Shown here one piece after another: positions 29,018 through 38,543 of a DNA stretch of 64,000 nt. The notes beneath the pieces are model-generated. The model was given only the letters and a program-made list of their open reading frames with translations. It had not been told where the DNA came from and searched no databases. Position 1 is the stretch's first letter; every line of letters starts with the position of its first letter. A program made the position numbers and the translations under genes. The stretch is from Arcobacter iocasae (GTDB lineage Bacteria > Campylobacterota > Campylobacteria > Campylobacterales > Arcobacteraceae). The stretch covers positions 806,001 to 870,000 of the forward strand of contig NZ_CP090177.1 of the NCBI RefSeq assembly GCF_042214795.1, given 5' to 3'.

Positions 29018-31354
29018 ATGTCATTAGTTAACGATTATTTTTTGCTTTATCATGGTAAAACTTGTGAGCAGAAAATTACATATGGAACAGAACACTACAA
29101 AAATAGAGATGAGTTTTTTGAAGTAGCAGCATTAGTATTAGCGCCTACAAGAAAAGATTATGAAAAGTATATATCATTAGATAGTTTTAAAAAATTAATT
29201 ACCCATGTTACAAATAAAAAAGTAAAAAGTTTAGATGAGTTAAATCAACTACAATATTGCATAATAGATTCAATTGAAAATGATACAAAAAACTGTCAAA
29301 TTGAAAAACTCCATGAAAGTTTAGAATATCTTAAAAAAGAACGCATTATAGACTCATCAAATTTTAATAAACTAATATCACTTTTTGACCCAAGAGAACT
29401 AGGACTTTGTGATGAAGACTCAAAAGAAGACCACATTCAAATTGATGAATCAAAATCATTCAAAGAAATAAAAATTGACTTTGAAAACCTAATAATAGAA
29501 CTGCAGGAAATTTTTCAGTCACAAGAGTATAAAGAAGAGTTAGCAAATACAAAAGAATATCTAGAAAATCAAAAGTTCTCAATAGGAATTACAGGTGTTA
29601 TGAATGCTGGTAAATCTACAATGCTAAATGCTCTAATGGGAAAAGAGATTCTAGGTAGTGCAGTAGTTCCAGAAACAGCAAATTTGACTATTGTAAAGCA
29701 TGGTACACCTGAAGCAAATGTTTTTTATTGGAATAAAGAAGAATGGAATAGAATTGAACAATCAGGAAAACAATTAGAGTCAATCAAAGAGTTTGTACAT
29801 GAAACTAAAAAGATATTTGGTGATGAAATTCATAACTATATCCATGATGATTCATACAGTGAAAAAGTTGATATAAATAATCTTGCAGCTTATACATCAG
29901 CAGAAGCCAGCGGTAAAAAATGTAATTTAGTTAAATATGTTGAACTAAAATCTGATTTGAGATTTTTAGAAGATGGAATAGAAATCGTTGATACTCCAGG
30001 ATTAGATGACCCCGTAATTCAAAGGGAAGAAATAACAAAAGAGTATTTAAATCAATGTGATTTAATGATTCACTTAATGAATGTATCCCAAAGTGCGACA
30101 CTAAAAGATGTAGAGTTTATAATAGATGCCCTACTTTATCAAAATATAACAAAACTATTAATCGTAATAACAAGAGCAGATACTGTTGAAAAAGAACAAT
30201 TGCAAGAAGTAATTGAGTATACAAAAACTTCTATTGAAGCTCAATTAAAAGCTCAAAATAAAGATAGCCAGCTAGATTATATACTAAGAAATATAAAATT
30301 TATACCAATTTCTGGGATGATGGCATTGTACCATCGAACAGGAAGAGAAAAGAAAGCATTAGATGCTGGTTTTAAAGAAGAAGATACAGGTATTATAGAC
30401 ATTGAAAACTATCTTGAAGAGACACTATTTGGTAAAAGTTCATCAAAAACTGATTTAATAATAAAAGGTATTAAAACTCAACTTAGAAAAACAATAGAAA
30501 AAGAGATAAAGTCTTTTAATTATGAATTAATTTTATTGGGTAAATCAAAAGAAGAGTTAGAAGAAGATTTAAAAGACTTTGCAAAGAAAAAATCTACAAA
30601 TGAATCAATTTTTGAAGCAATGAATGAAGATATTGTTGTATACAAAAATGATGCAAAAAGTTATATTCTTACATTAGAGACATTTTTGGAAAATGAGCTT
30701 TTAGATTTACAAGAGATTATTAGGAAAAGAGTTTTTTCAGATGTTAAATACTCTTTTGAAAAGACTAAAAAAAGACCAGAGTCAAAAAGAATCAAAAGTA
30801 TCGTTGAAACAGCTATAAAAGATGGAATTGTAGATGTTATTAGAGACTATAGATACAAATTTATTAAAAAGTCTCAGAATATTGGTGAAGTATTTGAACA
30901 AAAATATCAAGAAATGGGATTTACTATTGGGCATAAAAATGAAAATTTTGATGCTAGAGGATTCTTTGAAAATGATTTTAAAACAGGGTTTTTAACATCA
31001 TCAAATGAGGTGTTAATAAATAAAATAACAAATGAAGTTTCAAAAAGTAAAGATTCAAAACTAGGTGAATTAGATAGAAATTTACAAGAGTTTATAAAAG
31101 AAGAGTTTGAACCAATCGAAAAAAATATAAAAGAAAAAGCTCAAAATGTCTCACAAATTTTAATTGATAATTTCTTTACACAAATTTCTGAACCACTTAA
31201 AGTTTTTGAGAAAAAATTAATAAAAGATGAAAAAGCTTTACAAGACAGAATCTCTTCATTTGAAGAAAATGACTCACAAAAAGATGAATTAACTATAGAA
31301 ATTCACAAAAAAGTCAAAAAACTTGAAACATTTAGTAGGGAGCTTAAAGCATGA
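29018..31354 (+). CDS. Dynamin-like GTPase, first of a pair
   Basis: 778 residues. GTPase motifs: G1 GVMNAGKST at about 193-201, G3 DTPGLD at 325-330, G4 TRAD at 385-388. About 180 residues of mostly helical sequence precede the GTPase domain and a long helical stalk follows to the end, as expected for bacterial dynamin-like proteins. The layout of two adjacent genes matches the paired DLP1/DLP2 of Campylobacter jejuni, where the proteins form a hetero-oligomer that tethers membranes. It overlaps the second gene by four bases, so a fixed ratio is likely. The membrane role is inferred from that family. Confidence 0.88.
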   Translation: MSLVNDYFLLYHGKTCEQKITYGTEHYKNRDEFFEVAALVLAPTRKDYEKYISLDSFKKLITHVTNKKVKSLDELNQLQYCIIDSIENDTKNCQIEKLHESLEYLKKERIIDSSNFNKLISLFDPRELGLCDEDSKEDHIQIDESKSFKEIKIDFENLIIELQEIFQSQEYKEELANTKEYLENQKFSIGITGVMNAGKSTMLNALMGKEILGSAVVPETANLTIVKHGTPEANVFYWNKEEWNRIEQSGKQLESIKEFVHETKKIFGDEIHNYIHDDSYSEKVDINNLAAYTSAEASGKKCNLVKYVELKSDLRFLEDGIEIVDTPGLDDPVIQREEITKEYLNQCDLMIHLMNVSQSATLKDVEFIIDALLYQNITKLLIVITRADTVEKEQLQEVIEYTKTSIEAQLKAQNKDSQLDYILRNIKFIPISGMMALYHRTGREKKALDAGFKEEDTGIIDIENYLEETLFGKSSSKTDLIIKGIKTQLRKTIEKEIKSFNYELILLGKSKEELEEDLKDFAKKKSTNESIFEAMNEDIVVYKNDAKSYILTLETFLENELLDLQEIIRKRVFSDVKYSFEKTKKRPESKRIKSIVETAIKDGIVDVIRDYRYKFIKKSQNIGEVFEQKYQEMGFTIGHKNENFDARGFFENDFKTGFLTSSNEVLINKITNEVSKSKDSKLGELDRNLQEFIKEEFEPIEKNIKEKAQNVSQILIDNFFTQISEPLKVFEKKLIKDEKALQDRISSFEENDSQKDELTIEIHKKVKKLETFSRELKA

Positions 31355-33366
31355 GTATCTTAAATAGTTTTGTAAAAGAGTACAGCGATAAGTTTTTTGA
31401 AAAAGAAGAGGTATTTGAAACTGGATTAGTAGGTGATATAAAAAAAGTAAGTGTAAAGCTTATGGATGAAAAGTTTCACCCATCTTTTCAATTAAAATCT
31501 ATATTAGATAAACAATTAAGACGAGCAAGATACCCTATGGAAGTTGCAATTACTGGACAATTTTCTTCAGGTAAATCTACATTTTTAAATGCCCTACTTT
31601 CAAAAAATATTTTGCCAACAGGAATTACTCCTGTTACTTCAAAAGTTAACTTTTTAAATTATGGAGAAGAGTATAAATTAAAAATAACTTATTACTCAGG
31701 TGCTCAAGAATATGCCCCTATTGAAGCAATAGCTGACTTTACAGATCAAAGAAAGAGTGAGATGAGTGAGATCAAGTATCTTACACTTTATGCGCCTATG
31801 GACATATTAAAAGATATCTCTTTTGTAGATACTCCAGGACTTAATTCTCAAAGTCAAAGTGATACAGATACCACAAGAAAAGTACTAAGAGATGTGGGTG
31901 GTATTATTTGGCTAACACTTATAGATAATGCAGGTAAAAAATCTGAAGCAGAAGTACTAGAAGAGTATATGGAACAATTTAAAAATAAATCTCTATGTGT
32001 ACTTAATCAAAAAGACAAATTTACCCAAGAACAAATTGAAACTACAACAAAATATGTAAGGGAAAAATTCTCTAAATATTTTGCCCAAGTTACTCCCATC
32101 TCAGCTAAAATGGCACTTCAAGCTAGAGCTCATGATAAAGATGTTTTAATGAATGATGAATATGAAAAATTCATCAGTGAATTTAAAAATGATTTAAAAA
32201 ATAACGAAGTTGAATCTTTAAACTTTTTTGAAAATAAATTTACAGAATATAAAAATAAAATATCAAAAATAAATCTTCAAGACTCAAAAGATAATATAAA
32301 ACTTCAAGAAGAATCAAATATACAAAAAGTAATCGATTTTATAGAAAATACAATAAGACCTCAAGCCTTAGAATCAAAAGAGTTTGCTATTAAAAGAGAC
32401 CTTATGGGGATTTGCGATATTTTAGTAAGTGAATATCAAAATATTCTAGGAGTATATGATAAGCTAGTAGAAATTCTAAAATCATCAGAAAATGATGTAT
32501 TAAATGCTTTAGATAATATTCATAAAAAATACTCTAAAGAGTTATTTGCAATTTACAACTCATTAGAAGCTATTATGGAAAAAATGGCACATGAAACATT
32601 TAAAAATATCAAAACAGTAAAAGCAAATAGATATGAAAATAAAACAGGTTTTTTAAATAAAGAGAACTATGCAAAAATAGAATACAACACTTATTGGATA
32701 GACAGTGATAATGTATATAAAAACCTATTTTATGATGATCAAACAATTGACAAAATGTTTAAAAAATCAATCAAAGACCTAAAACAAATAGAACTAAATG
32801 CTGATGAATCATTTAGAGATGTTTACCGAACAATAAAAAGTAATGTTCATAGATGGCAAGAGCCTTACGAGTTAATAAAAAAGAATAGAGATGTTGCCTC
32901 AGATGTAGAGTTTTCAACAACCAGACACTTTGCAGCAAAAGTTTATGAGAATGTATTGATTTCATACCATAGAGCAATATTGGAAAACATTTCAGCACTT
33001 AGAAAGAAATTTGCATACTTTAATGGAGCATTATCATATAGTTATATTCAAACAACACAAGCTACTATTGCTCATTTTGAACAACAAATAGCTGAATCAA
33101 TAACTTTATATGAAAAAGAGCCTACAAAATTTACTGTATATCACCCAAGAGAAGATGAAATACTTACTAAATTAAAAGCAAATTTTGGATTTGAAAAAAT
33201 TGAAGACTTTTTAACCTCAAAAAGAAACTATTTATTTAAAATAATAAAATATTCAAAAGAGCAATATCTAGAGATAAATGAAGAGAGAATAAACTTTGTT
33301 GAATCAAGAAAAGGTGAATATATGGATAAAATAGAGGATTTAAAAAAGATAAAAGATGAAATTTAA
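31351..33366 (+). CDS. Dynamin-like GTPase, second of a pair
   Basis: 671 residues. G1 is GQFSSGKSTFLN at about 69-80, G3 DTPGLNSQ at 160-167, G4 NQKD at 219-222. The GTPase domain sits closer to the N-terminus than in the first partner, and the C-terminal 300 residues are charged and helical, with a possible lipid-binding tip. ATGA overlap with the upstream gene supports complex formation. No terminator is obvious before the tRNA promoter. Confidence 0.88.
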   Translation: MSILNSFVKEYSDKFFEKEEVFETGLVGDIKKVSVKLMDEKFHPSFQLKSILDKQLRRARYPMEVAITGQFSSGKSTFLNALLSKNILPTGITPVTSKVNFLNYGEEYKLKITYYSGAQEYAPIEAIADFTDQRKSEMSEIKYLTLYAPMDILKDISFVDTPGLNSQSQSDTDTTRKVLRDVGGIIWLTLIDNAGKKSEAEVLEEYMEQFKNKSLCVLNQKDKFTQEQIETTTKYVREKFSKYFAQVTPISAKMALQARAHDKDVLMNDEYEKFISEFKNDLKNNEVESLNFFENKFTEYKNKISKINLQDSKDNIKLQEESNIQKVIDFIENTIRPQALESKEFAIKRDLMGICDILVSEYQNILGVYDKLVEILKSSENDVLNALDNIHKKYSKELFAIYNSLEAIMEKMAHETFKNIKTVKANRYENKTGFLNKENYAKIEYNTYWIDSDNVYKNLFYDDQTIDKMFKKSIKDLKQIELNADESFRDVYRTIKSNVHRWQEPYELIKKNRDVASDVEFSTTRHFAAKVYENVLISYHRAILENISALRKKFAYFNGALSYSYIQTTQATIAHFEQQIAESITLYEKEPTKFTVYHPREDEILTKLKANFGFEKIEDFLTSKRNYLFKIIKYSKEQYLEINEERINFVESRKGEYMDKIEDLKKIKDEI

Positions 33367-33416
33367 TTGATTTTATCTTAAATTTTCAAATTTAGATAGA
33401 TTTAAGCTAAATACTA

Positions 33417-33445
33417 TTGACAATATTGCATTTTTTTAATATTAT
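33417..33445 (+). promoter_or_regulatory. Sigma-70 promoter of the tRNA cluster
   Basis: A consensus -35 TTGACA (33417-33422) and a -10 TATTAT (33440-33445) are separated by 17 bases. The expected start point near 33452 is about ten bases before tRNA-Gln. A full -35 is rare in this genome, consistent with a strong stable-RNA promoter. Confidence 0.75.
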
Positions 33446-33461
33446 TTCAGTCCATTTTGAT

Positions 33462-33536
33462 TGGGGTATCGCCAAGTGGTAAGGCCTCGGCTTTTGGTGC
33501 CGATATTCGCAGGTTCGAATCCTGCTACCCCATCCA
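33462..33536 (+). tRNA. tRNA-Gln (TTG)
   Basis: 75 bases including encoded CCA. Acceptor stem TGGGGTA pairs with TACCCCA, the anticodon loop has TTG, and the T arm has GGTTCGAATCC. First of eight tandem tRNA genes. Confidence 0.96.
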
Positions 33537-33552
33537 AATTGTTTTTTTATGT

Positions 33553-33639
33553 GCGAGTGTGGCGGAATAGGTAGACGCGTGGGACTTAAAATCCCATTCC
33601 GGTTTCGGAGTATCGGTTCGATTCCGATCATTCGCACCA
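33553..33639 (+). tRNA. tRNA-Leu (TAA)
   Basis: 87 bases with a long variable arm. Acceptor GCGAGTG pairs with CATTCGC, the anticodon is TAA, the T arm has GGTTCGATTCC, and CCA is encoded. Confidence 0.96.
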
Positions 33640-33646
33640 TAAAAGA

Positions 33647-33723
33647 GCGGGAGTAGCTCAGTTGGCTAGAGCTTCTGCCTTCCAAGCAGATTGTCGCGAG
33701 TTCGAGTCTCGTCTCCCGCTCCA
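33647..33723 (+). tRNA. tRNA-Gly (TCC)
   Basis: 77 bases. Acceptor GCGGGAG pairs with CTCCCGC, the anticodon is TCC, the T arm has AGTTCGAGTCT, and CCA is encoded. Confidence 0.96.
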
Positions 33724-33736
33724 CTTTTTATGTAAT

Positions 33737-33812
33737 GACCCGTTAGCTCAGTTGGTAGAGCATCTCACTTTTAATGAGGGGGCCAATGGTTCGAATCCAT
33801 TACGGGTCACCA
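33737..33812 (+). tRNA. tRNA-Lys (TTT)
   Basis: 76 bases. Acceptor GACCCGT pairs with ACGGGTC, discriminator A, anticodon TTT, encoded CCA. Confidence 0.96.
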
Positions 33813-33828
33813 TTACAATTTTTAATAC

Positions 33829-33905
<77 letters not shown>

Positions 33906-33920
33906 AAATTTAGCCATAGT

Positions 33921-33997
33921 GTCAAGGTAGCTCAGCTGGCTAGAGCGCTGGTCTCATAAGCCGGAGGTCGGGAGTTCAAGTCTCCCTCTTGACACCA
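33921..33997 (+). tRNA. tRNA with CAT anticodon: elongator Met or Ile2
   Basis: 77 bases. Acceptor GTCAAGG pairs with TCTTGAC, anticodon CAT, T arm AGTTCAAGTCT, CCA encoded. Lacking the initiator hallmarks, it is either elongator Met or an Ile tRNA whose C34 becomes lysidine. The sequence does not let me choose. Confidence 0.93.
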
Positions 33998-34009
33998 TTT
34001 CTAACACAC

Positions 34010-34086
34010 GCTGGTGTAGCTCAGTTGGCTAGAGCAGCTGATTTGTAATCAGCAGGTCGGGGGTTCAACTCCCTTCACCAGCTCCA
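34010..34086 (+). tRNA. tRNA-Thr (TGT)
   Basis: 77 bases. Acceptor GCTGGTG pairs with CACCAGC, anticodon TGT, encoded CCA. Confidence 0.96.
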
Positions 34087-34116
34087 TTTTATAAATTACA
34101 CACTAATAACAAACAT

Positions 34117-34205
34117 AGAGAGTTGCCAGAGTTGGTCGAATGGACCGGTTTTGAAAACCGGCGAGGTTCACGCCTCCGAGGGTTCGAATCCCTTGCTCTC
34201 TGCCA
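34117..34205 (+). tRNA. tRNA-Ser (TGA)
   Basis: 89 bases with a long variable arm. Acceptor AGAGAGT pairs with GCTCTCT, discriminator G, anticodon TGA, encoded CCA. Last of the tRNA cluster; no hairpin terminator is visible after it. Confidence 0.95.
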
Positions 34206-34296
34206 CTATTTAATTACTTTTTAAAACTTATCTTCTTTTAAACAAAAAATAATCATATTTGGAATATACTTCGCAAAAATAGCAGGGACTTCTCAA

Positions 34297-34809
34297 ATGA
34301 GCGAAGAAATAGAAAATATTGCCACTAAAAAAGATAAAAATTTATTTGAAAGATTTTTTTCAAATATTACAAATTTTGACCGTTTTTTAGATCAAAAAAT
34401 TGACTTTGTATTATTAAAAATAATCAATATCCTTAGATATGCTTTTATAATAGTTATGATTATGTATCTAGCAGTTTGTCTTATGAGTTTATCGCATAAA
34501 GTTATTGCCATGACTATTAATCAAGGAGTATTAGACTTTGACTCAATAAAAAATATTTTAACAGATGGTTTATTTATATTGATTATTTTAGCAATCGTAA
34601 AATCTTTTTTTATCAAACATAGTTTTGATTATGCAATTACATTTTTAGAAATAGCCTTTGTTGTTTTGGTTCGAAAATTAATATTACTTCAAACTGAACC
34701 ATCAGAAACATTTCTTTTACTTGTTTTAGGTTTTACCTCTGCTTTATTTTTTGTTCTTATAATCTATGTGCATCAATACATAAAAAAAGAAAAGGTGGAA
34801 AATAAATGA
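34297..34809 (+). CDS. PsiE-like small membrane protein
   Basis: 170 residues with four membrane helices (about 46-68, 88-106, 112-130, 136-160) after a charged N-terminus. The segment ITFLEIAFVVLVRKLILL resembles the conserved helix of the phosphate-starvation-inducible PsiE family, whose function is unknown. Its TGA overlaps the start of the S24-peptidase gene (ATGA), suggesting the two are used together. The PsiE call is moderate; phosphate control is not shown by any site I can see. Confidence 0.65.
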   Translation: MSEEIENIATKKDKNLFERFFSNITNFDRFLDQKIDFVLLKIINILRYAFIIVMIMYLAVCLMSLSHKVIAMTINQGVLDFDSIKNILTDGLFILIILAIVKSFFIKHSFDYAITFLEIAFVVLVRKLILLQTEPSETFLLLVLGFTSALFFVLIIYVHQYIKKEKVENK

Positions 34810-35165
34810 TTAATTTAGAATATACAGATATTTTTGATGACAATAAAATAAAAAAAATACAATTTTCTAAACACCTTATAAAAACTCCATACAAAGAGAA
34901 GTCACTCTTTGCCATTTTAGTTGATGGCAAATCAATGGAGCCTGTTATAAATCACAAGGCAGTAATAATTGCAGACTTATCAAATAAAGAACTTGAAGAT
35001 TCAAGTATTTATTTAGTCTATTATGAAAATAAGATGTGGGTTAAAAAATATGATTTATTAAATAAAATTTTTATCTCTATCAATCCTGATTTCTCTCATT
35101 TAGTTTACAAAGAAGAAGATATTCATTTAGTAGCCAAAGTAATACTCACTTTTACCACATTTTAA
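34806..35165 (+). CDS. Stand-alone S24 (LexA/UmuD-like) peptidase domain protein
   Basis: 119 residues. The nucleophile Ser lies in LVDGKSMEPVINHKA (about residue 44) and the general-base Lys in MWVKKYDLL (about residue 79), the two residues of the Ser-Lys dyad of LexA, CI and UmuD. There is no helix-turn-helix in front, so it is not a normal LexA repressor. It could be a UmuD-like or signal-peptidase-like protein, but there is no polymerase V gene nearby. Coupled to the PsiE-like gene by an ATGA overlap. Confidence 0.75.
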   Translation: MINLEYTDIFDDNKIKKIQFSKHLIKTPYKEKSLFAILVDGKSMEPVINHKAVIIADLSNKELEDSSIYLVYYENKMWVKKYDLLNKIFISINPDFSHLVYKEEDIHLVAKVILTFTTF

Positions 35166-35280
35166 CATTCACAAAAAAACTACACAATTTCTTTCAAAAT
35201 CACTAATCAATAATACTATGCCATAAATATGCCATTATTTATTTGTACTATTTTTTCAATTAAATATAAAAGGTACAATT

Positions 35281-36426
35281 ATGAAAAAAGTAATTATTAT
35301 TGGGGCAAGCTACGCGGGTTTATATGCGGCAAAAGAGCTTTCAAAGAATAAAAATATTGAGATTTTACTCTTTGATAAAAATGACTATCATTACATGCAA
35401 GTAGAAGCTTATGGCTTTGTTGCTACAAAATATAATACTTCAGAGGTAACAATAGGTATAAATAATTTTGTACAAAAGCTAAATTCTAATATCACATTTT
35501 ACAAAAAAGAAATTCATTCTTTTGATTCAAAAACTAATACTATCACTACAATAGAAAAAAAGACTTTTAATTATGATTATTTAATTATAGCTACAGGTTC
35601 TCTCACTAATTTCCCAATTCAAGTTCCAAATATACAAAAATATTCTACAGGAATAAAAACTCTCCAAAAAGCAACTCAAGTAAATAAAATGTATCTAGAT
35701 ATCCTAGAAAAAATAAATATGAGTTCTTCTGATATAGAGGAATATAATATTGTTATTGGTGGAGCTGGACTTTCAGGTGTTGAGATTGCAGCAGAAATGT
35801 CAACAGTATTTAAAAATAAGAATATCTCTAAAATAAATATCTCTATTGTTGATGGGATGAATACGGTCCTACCAAATATGAATGAAAGATTAGTTTCAGA
35901 ATGCCAAAAAAGACTAAAAGAACTAGGTATACAAATATATTTAGGATCTTTTATAAAAGATGTAGATGAAAAAAATATATATTTAGCAAATGATACACAA
36001 ATAAAATATGACTACTTCATATTTACAGGTGGAATAAAAGGAATAACAATTGATTCACAAAAAGATTACGAAGTAAATAAACTTAATCAATATATTACTG
36101 ATGACTACTTACACCTAAAAGGTGAAGATAATATATTTGTAATTGGAGATGTAGCAGAAGTTACTTATAATAATAAATATTTTGCCCCTACTGCACAATT
36201 AGCCATTAGTGCAGGTCATTATGTTGCTTCATATATTCAAAAAGAAGTTACTAATTCTCAATACAATATCATGGATACTTTCAAGCCAAAACTAAAAGGT
36301 ACACTTATCTCTCTAGGTGGTAATTATGCCATTGGATTACTATTTAATAAGTACTTTGCAAAAGGATTCTTCATCCATATGTTAAAACATTTTGTTACAA
36401 AACTTCATAGAAATGCACTTTCATAA
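35281..36426 (+). CDS. NDH-2-like FAD/NAD(P)H oxidoreductase
   Basis: 381 residues, two-dinucleotide-binding-domain flavoprotein. The FAD motif GASYAGLYAAKEL is at the N-terminus, the NAD(P)H motif VIGGAGLSGVEIAAEMS is near residue 160, and the second FAD motif IFVIGDVAEV is near residue 281. The C-terminal part (about 330-381) is amphipathic, as in type II NADH dehydrogenases. It may oxidise NAD(P)H to quinone without pumping, or act like a sulfide-quinone reductase; the redox cysteine pair of SQR is not apparent. It is transcribed alone. Confidence 0.78.
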   Translation: MKKVIIIGASYAGLYAAKELSKNKNIEILLFDKNDYHYMQVEAYGFVATKYNTSEVTIGINNFVQKLNSNITFYKKEIHSFDSKTNTITTIEKKTFNYDYLIIATGSLTNFPIQVPNIQKYSTGIKTLQKATQVNKMYLDILEKINMSSSDIEEYNIVIGGAGLSGVEIAAEMSTVFKNKNISKINISIVDGMNTVLPNMNERLVSECQKRLKELGIQIYLGSFIKDVDEKNIYLANDTQIKYDYFIFTGGIKGITIDSQKDYEVNKLNQYITDDYLHLKGEDNIFVIGDVAEVTYNNKYFAPTAQLAISAGHYVASYIQKEVTNSQYNIMDTFKPKLKGTLISLGGNYAIGLLFNKYFAKGFFIHMLKHFVTKLHRNALS

Positions 36427-36436
36427 AATATAAAGT

Positions 36437-36460
36437 AATGACATAATTTTGTCATTTTTT
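36437..36460 (+). terminator. Terminator after the NDH-2-like gene
   Basis: A 7-bp stem (36437-36443 with 36450-36456, six-base loop) followed by T bases separates the flavoprotein gene from the catabolic cluster. Confidence 0.65.
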
Positions 36461-36535
36461 ACAATTATAATCATTTTGGAAAAAGAGAACTGGTATTTTT
36501 ATAACAAATGTAACTTATAAATTAAAGGAGTATAA

Positions 36536-37423
36536 ATGTCAAAAATAGCTTTTATTGGTTTAGGGAATATGGGTGAACCTATGGCTATAAATTTAATCAA
36601 ATCTGGACATAAATTGAAAGTATTTGATTTAGCTGCTGAACCATTAAAAAGAACAGAAAAACTTGGTGCAACTATTGCAAAAACTGCAGGGGAATGTGTT
36701 GAAGATGCAGAGTTTGTTATTAGTATGTTACCAGCTGGTAAACATGTAGAGGGGTTATATTTAGGCGAAACTAATCTATTAGAAAAAGTTTCAAAAGATT
36801 GCATTGTAATTGATTGTAGCACTATTGATGTAGCTACAACAAAAAAATTATCACAAGAAGCAAATAAAAGAAATATTAATATCCTTGATGCACCTGTATC
36901 AGGTGGTGTAGGTGGAGCGAAAGCTGGAACTTTAAGTTTTATGGTTGGGGGAACTAAACAAAACTTTGAAGTAATTAAAAATTTATTATCGTGTATGGGT
37001 AAAAATATATTTCATGCAGGAGAATCTGGTGCTGGTCAAATGGCAAAAGCTTGTAATAACATGTTATTAGGAATTTTGATGGTGGGAACATCAGAAACTT
37101 TACAATTAGGAATTGCAAATGGCTTAGATCCAAAAATTTTATCTGAAATTATGTTAAATAGTAGCGGAAGAAATTGGACCTTAGAAGTTTACAATCCATC
37201 ACCTAATATATTAGAAAATGTTCCATCAAGTAATAACTATGAAGGGGGATTTGCATTGGATTTAATGTTAAAAGATATGAATTTAGCTATGCAAGCTAGT
37301 TCTGAAAGTAAATCAGCTACACCCTTAGGATCTCTGTCTAGATGTTTATATGCACAATACTCAAATATGGGTAATGGACACAAAGATTTTTCATCTATTT
37401 ATGATTATTTTTCTACAAAGTAA
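36536..37423 (+). CDS. mmsB: 3-hydroxyisobutyrate dehydrogenase
   Basis: 295 residues. The NAD loop is IAFIGLGNMGEPMAINL, the substrate loop is DAPVSGGVGGAKAGTLSFMVGG, and the catalytic Lys is in GAGQMAKACNNMLLG (about residue 171). The ending includes KDMNLAMQASSE, typical of HIBADH. It oxidises 3-hydroxyisobutyrate to methylmalonate semialdehyde, which the MmsA encoded at 40552 turns into propionyl-CoA. AAAGGAG precedes the start. It heads the catabolic cluster; related beta-hydroxyacid dehydrogenases are possible, but mmsA in the same run supports this call. Confidence 0.9.
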   Translation: MSKIAFIGLGNMGEPMAINLIKSGHKLKVFDLAAEPLKRTEKLGATIAKTAGECVEDAEFVISMLPAGKHVEGLYLGETNLLEKVSKDCIVIDCSTIDVATTKKLSQEANKRNINILDAPVSGGVGGAKAGTLSFMVGGTKQNFEVIKNLLSCMGKNIFHAGESGAGQMAKACNNMLLGILMVGTSETLQLGIANGLDPKILSEIMLNSSGRNWTLEVYNPSPNILENVPSSNNYEGGFALDLMLKDMNLAMQASSESKSATPLGSLSRCLYAQYSNMGNGHKDFSSIYDYFSTK

Positions 37424-37470
37424 GAAAGATATTAATATAAAAATTAAATTATAAAAAACAAAGGACTACT

Positions 37471-38523
37471 ATGAAAATTACGAATTTAGCGATGGCATCT
37501 GTTATCACTTTAAGCATTGGTGCCACTTCTGGTTTGGCTGAAGATAAAAAAGTTTTACTTAAAGTTCCAACAGCATATACAACTAATTTAGTTGGTTTAG
37601 GAACACCGTTAGTCTCTTTTAAGAAAACAGTAGAATCAATTTCTTCAACAATAAAAGTAAAGATTTATGAACCAAATAAACTTATTGCTCCATTTGAAAT
37701 CTTAGATGCAGTATCTGATGGTAAAGTAAATGCAGGTTGGGCATATGCTGGTTATTGGAAGGGTAAAATTCCTTCGGCAGCAATTTTCTCAGCTGTACCA
37801 TTTGGTCCAGAAGCTCCAGAATTTATTGCTTGGATGTACAAAGGAAATGGATTAAAGCTGTATCAAAAAATGTATGATACTGCAAAATATAATGTACATG
37901 TATTACCTTGTTCAATATCTTCTCCAGAAACTGCTGGTTGGTTTACAAAAGAAATTAATGGCCCAGAAGACTTTAAAGGTCTAAAAATGAGATTTGCAGG
38001 TTTAGGGGGAGATGTTTTAACTAAATTAGGAACATCTGTATCATTACTTCCAGGTGGTGAACTATTTTCGGGATTAGAAAAAGGTGTAATTGATGCAACT
38101 GAATTTTCAATGCCTGCAGTTGACCAAAAATTAGGATTTTCTAAAATTGCTAAATATAATTATTTCCCAGGTTGGCATCAACAAGCTACATTTTTTGAAT
38201 TATTAATTAATAAAGACACATGGAATGGTATGAGTGCACAACAACAAAGTGCAGTAACAACTACTTGTGAAGCAAATATAACTGATTCATTAGCAGAAAG
38301 TGAAGCTATACAAGGTGCTGTTATTAAGAAAAATATAAAAGAAAGAGGTGTAATTGTAAAAAAATTATCGCCAGAAACATTAGAAGCGCTTAGAGGTGCT
38401 TGGAAAGAAGCATTAGTTGACCTTAGAAAAGATCCAGAATTTGATGCAGTATGGAAAGATTTATCAGAATTTAGAGCTAATTATAAATACTGGAATGACT
38501 TAGCATTTTTACCTAGAAACTAA
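37471..38523 (+). CDS. TRAP transporter substrate-binding protein (TakP-like)
   Basis: 350 residues with a signal peptide ending near LAEDKK. The segment GLKMRFAGLGGDVLTKLGTS contains the arginine that grips the ligand carboxylate in DctP-type proteins, and GVIDATEFSMPAVDQKLGF and the aromatic FPGWHQQATFFELLI are like the TakP group that binds 2-oxo monocarboxylates. It delivers a small carboxylate to the DctQM permease encoded next. Substrate is not proven; neighbours suggest C4 hydroxy or oxo acids. Confidence 0.88.
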   Translation: MKITNLAMASVITLSIGATSGLAEDKKVLLKVPTAYTTNLVGLGTPLVSFKKTVESISSTIKVKIYEPNKLIAPFEILDAVSDGKVNAGWAYAGYWKGKIPSAAIFSAVPFGPEAPEFIAWMYKGNGLKLYQKMYDTAKYNVHVLPCSISSPETAGWFTKEINGPEDFKGLKMRFAGLGGDVLTKLGTSVSLLPGGELFSGLEKGVIDATEFSMPAVDQKLGFSKIAKYNYFPGWHQQATFFELLINKDTWNGMSAQQQSAVTTTCEANITDSLAESEAIQGAVIKKNIKERGVIVKKLSPETLEALRGAWKEALVDLRKDPEFDAVWKDLSEFRANYKYWNDLAFLPRN

Positions 38524-38543
38524 AAAATTTAAAAAGGAATACT

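Noticed and set aside
33407..33724. A 105-codon minus-strand frame starting MERETRLELATICLEG
   Set aside because: It is the reverse strand of tRNA-Gln, tRNA-Leu and tRNA-Gly. Such antisense frames over tRNA clusters are a known source of false protein annotations.
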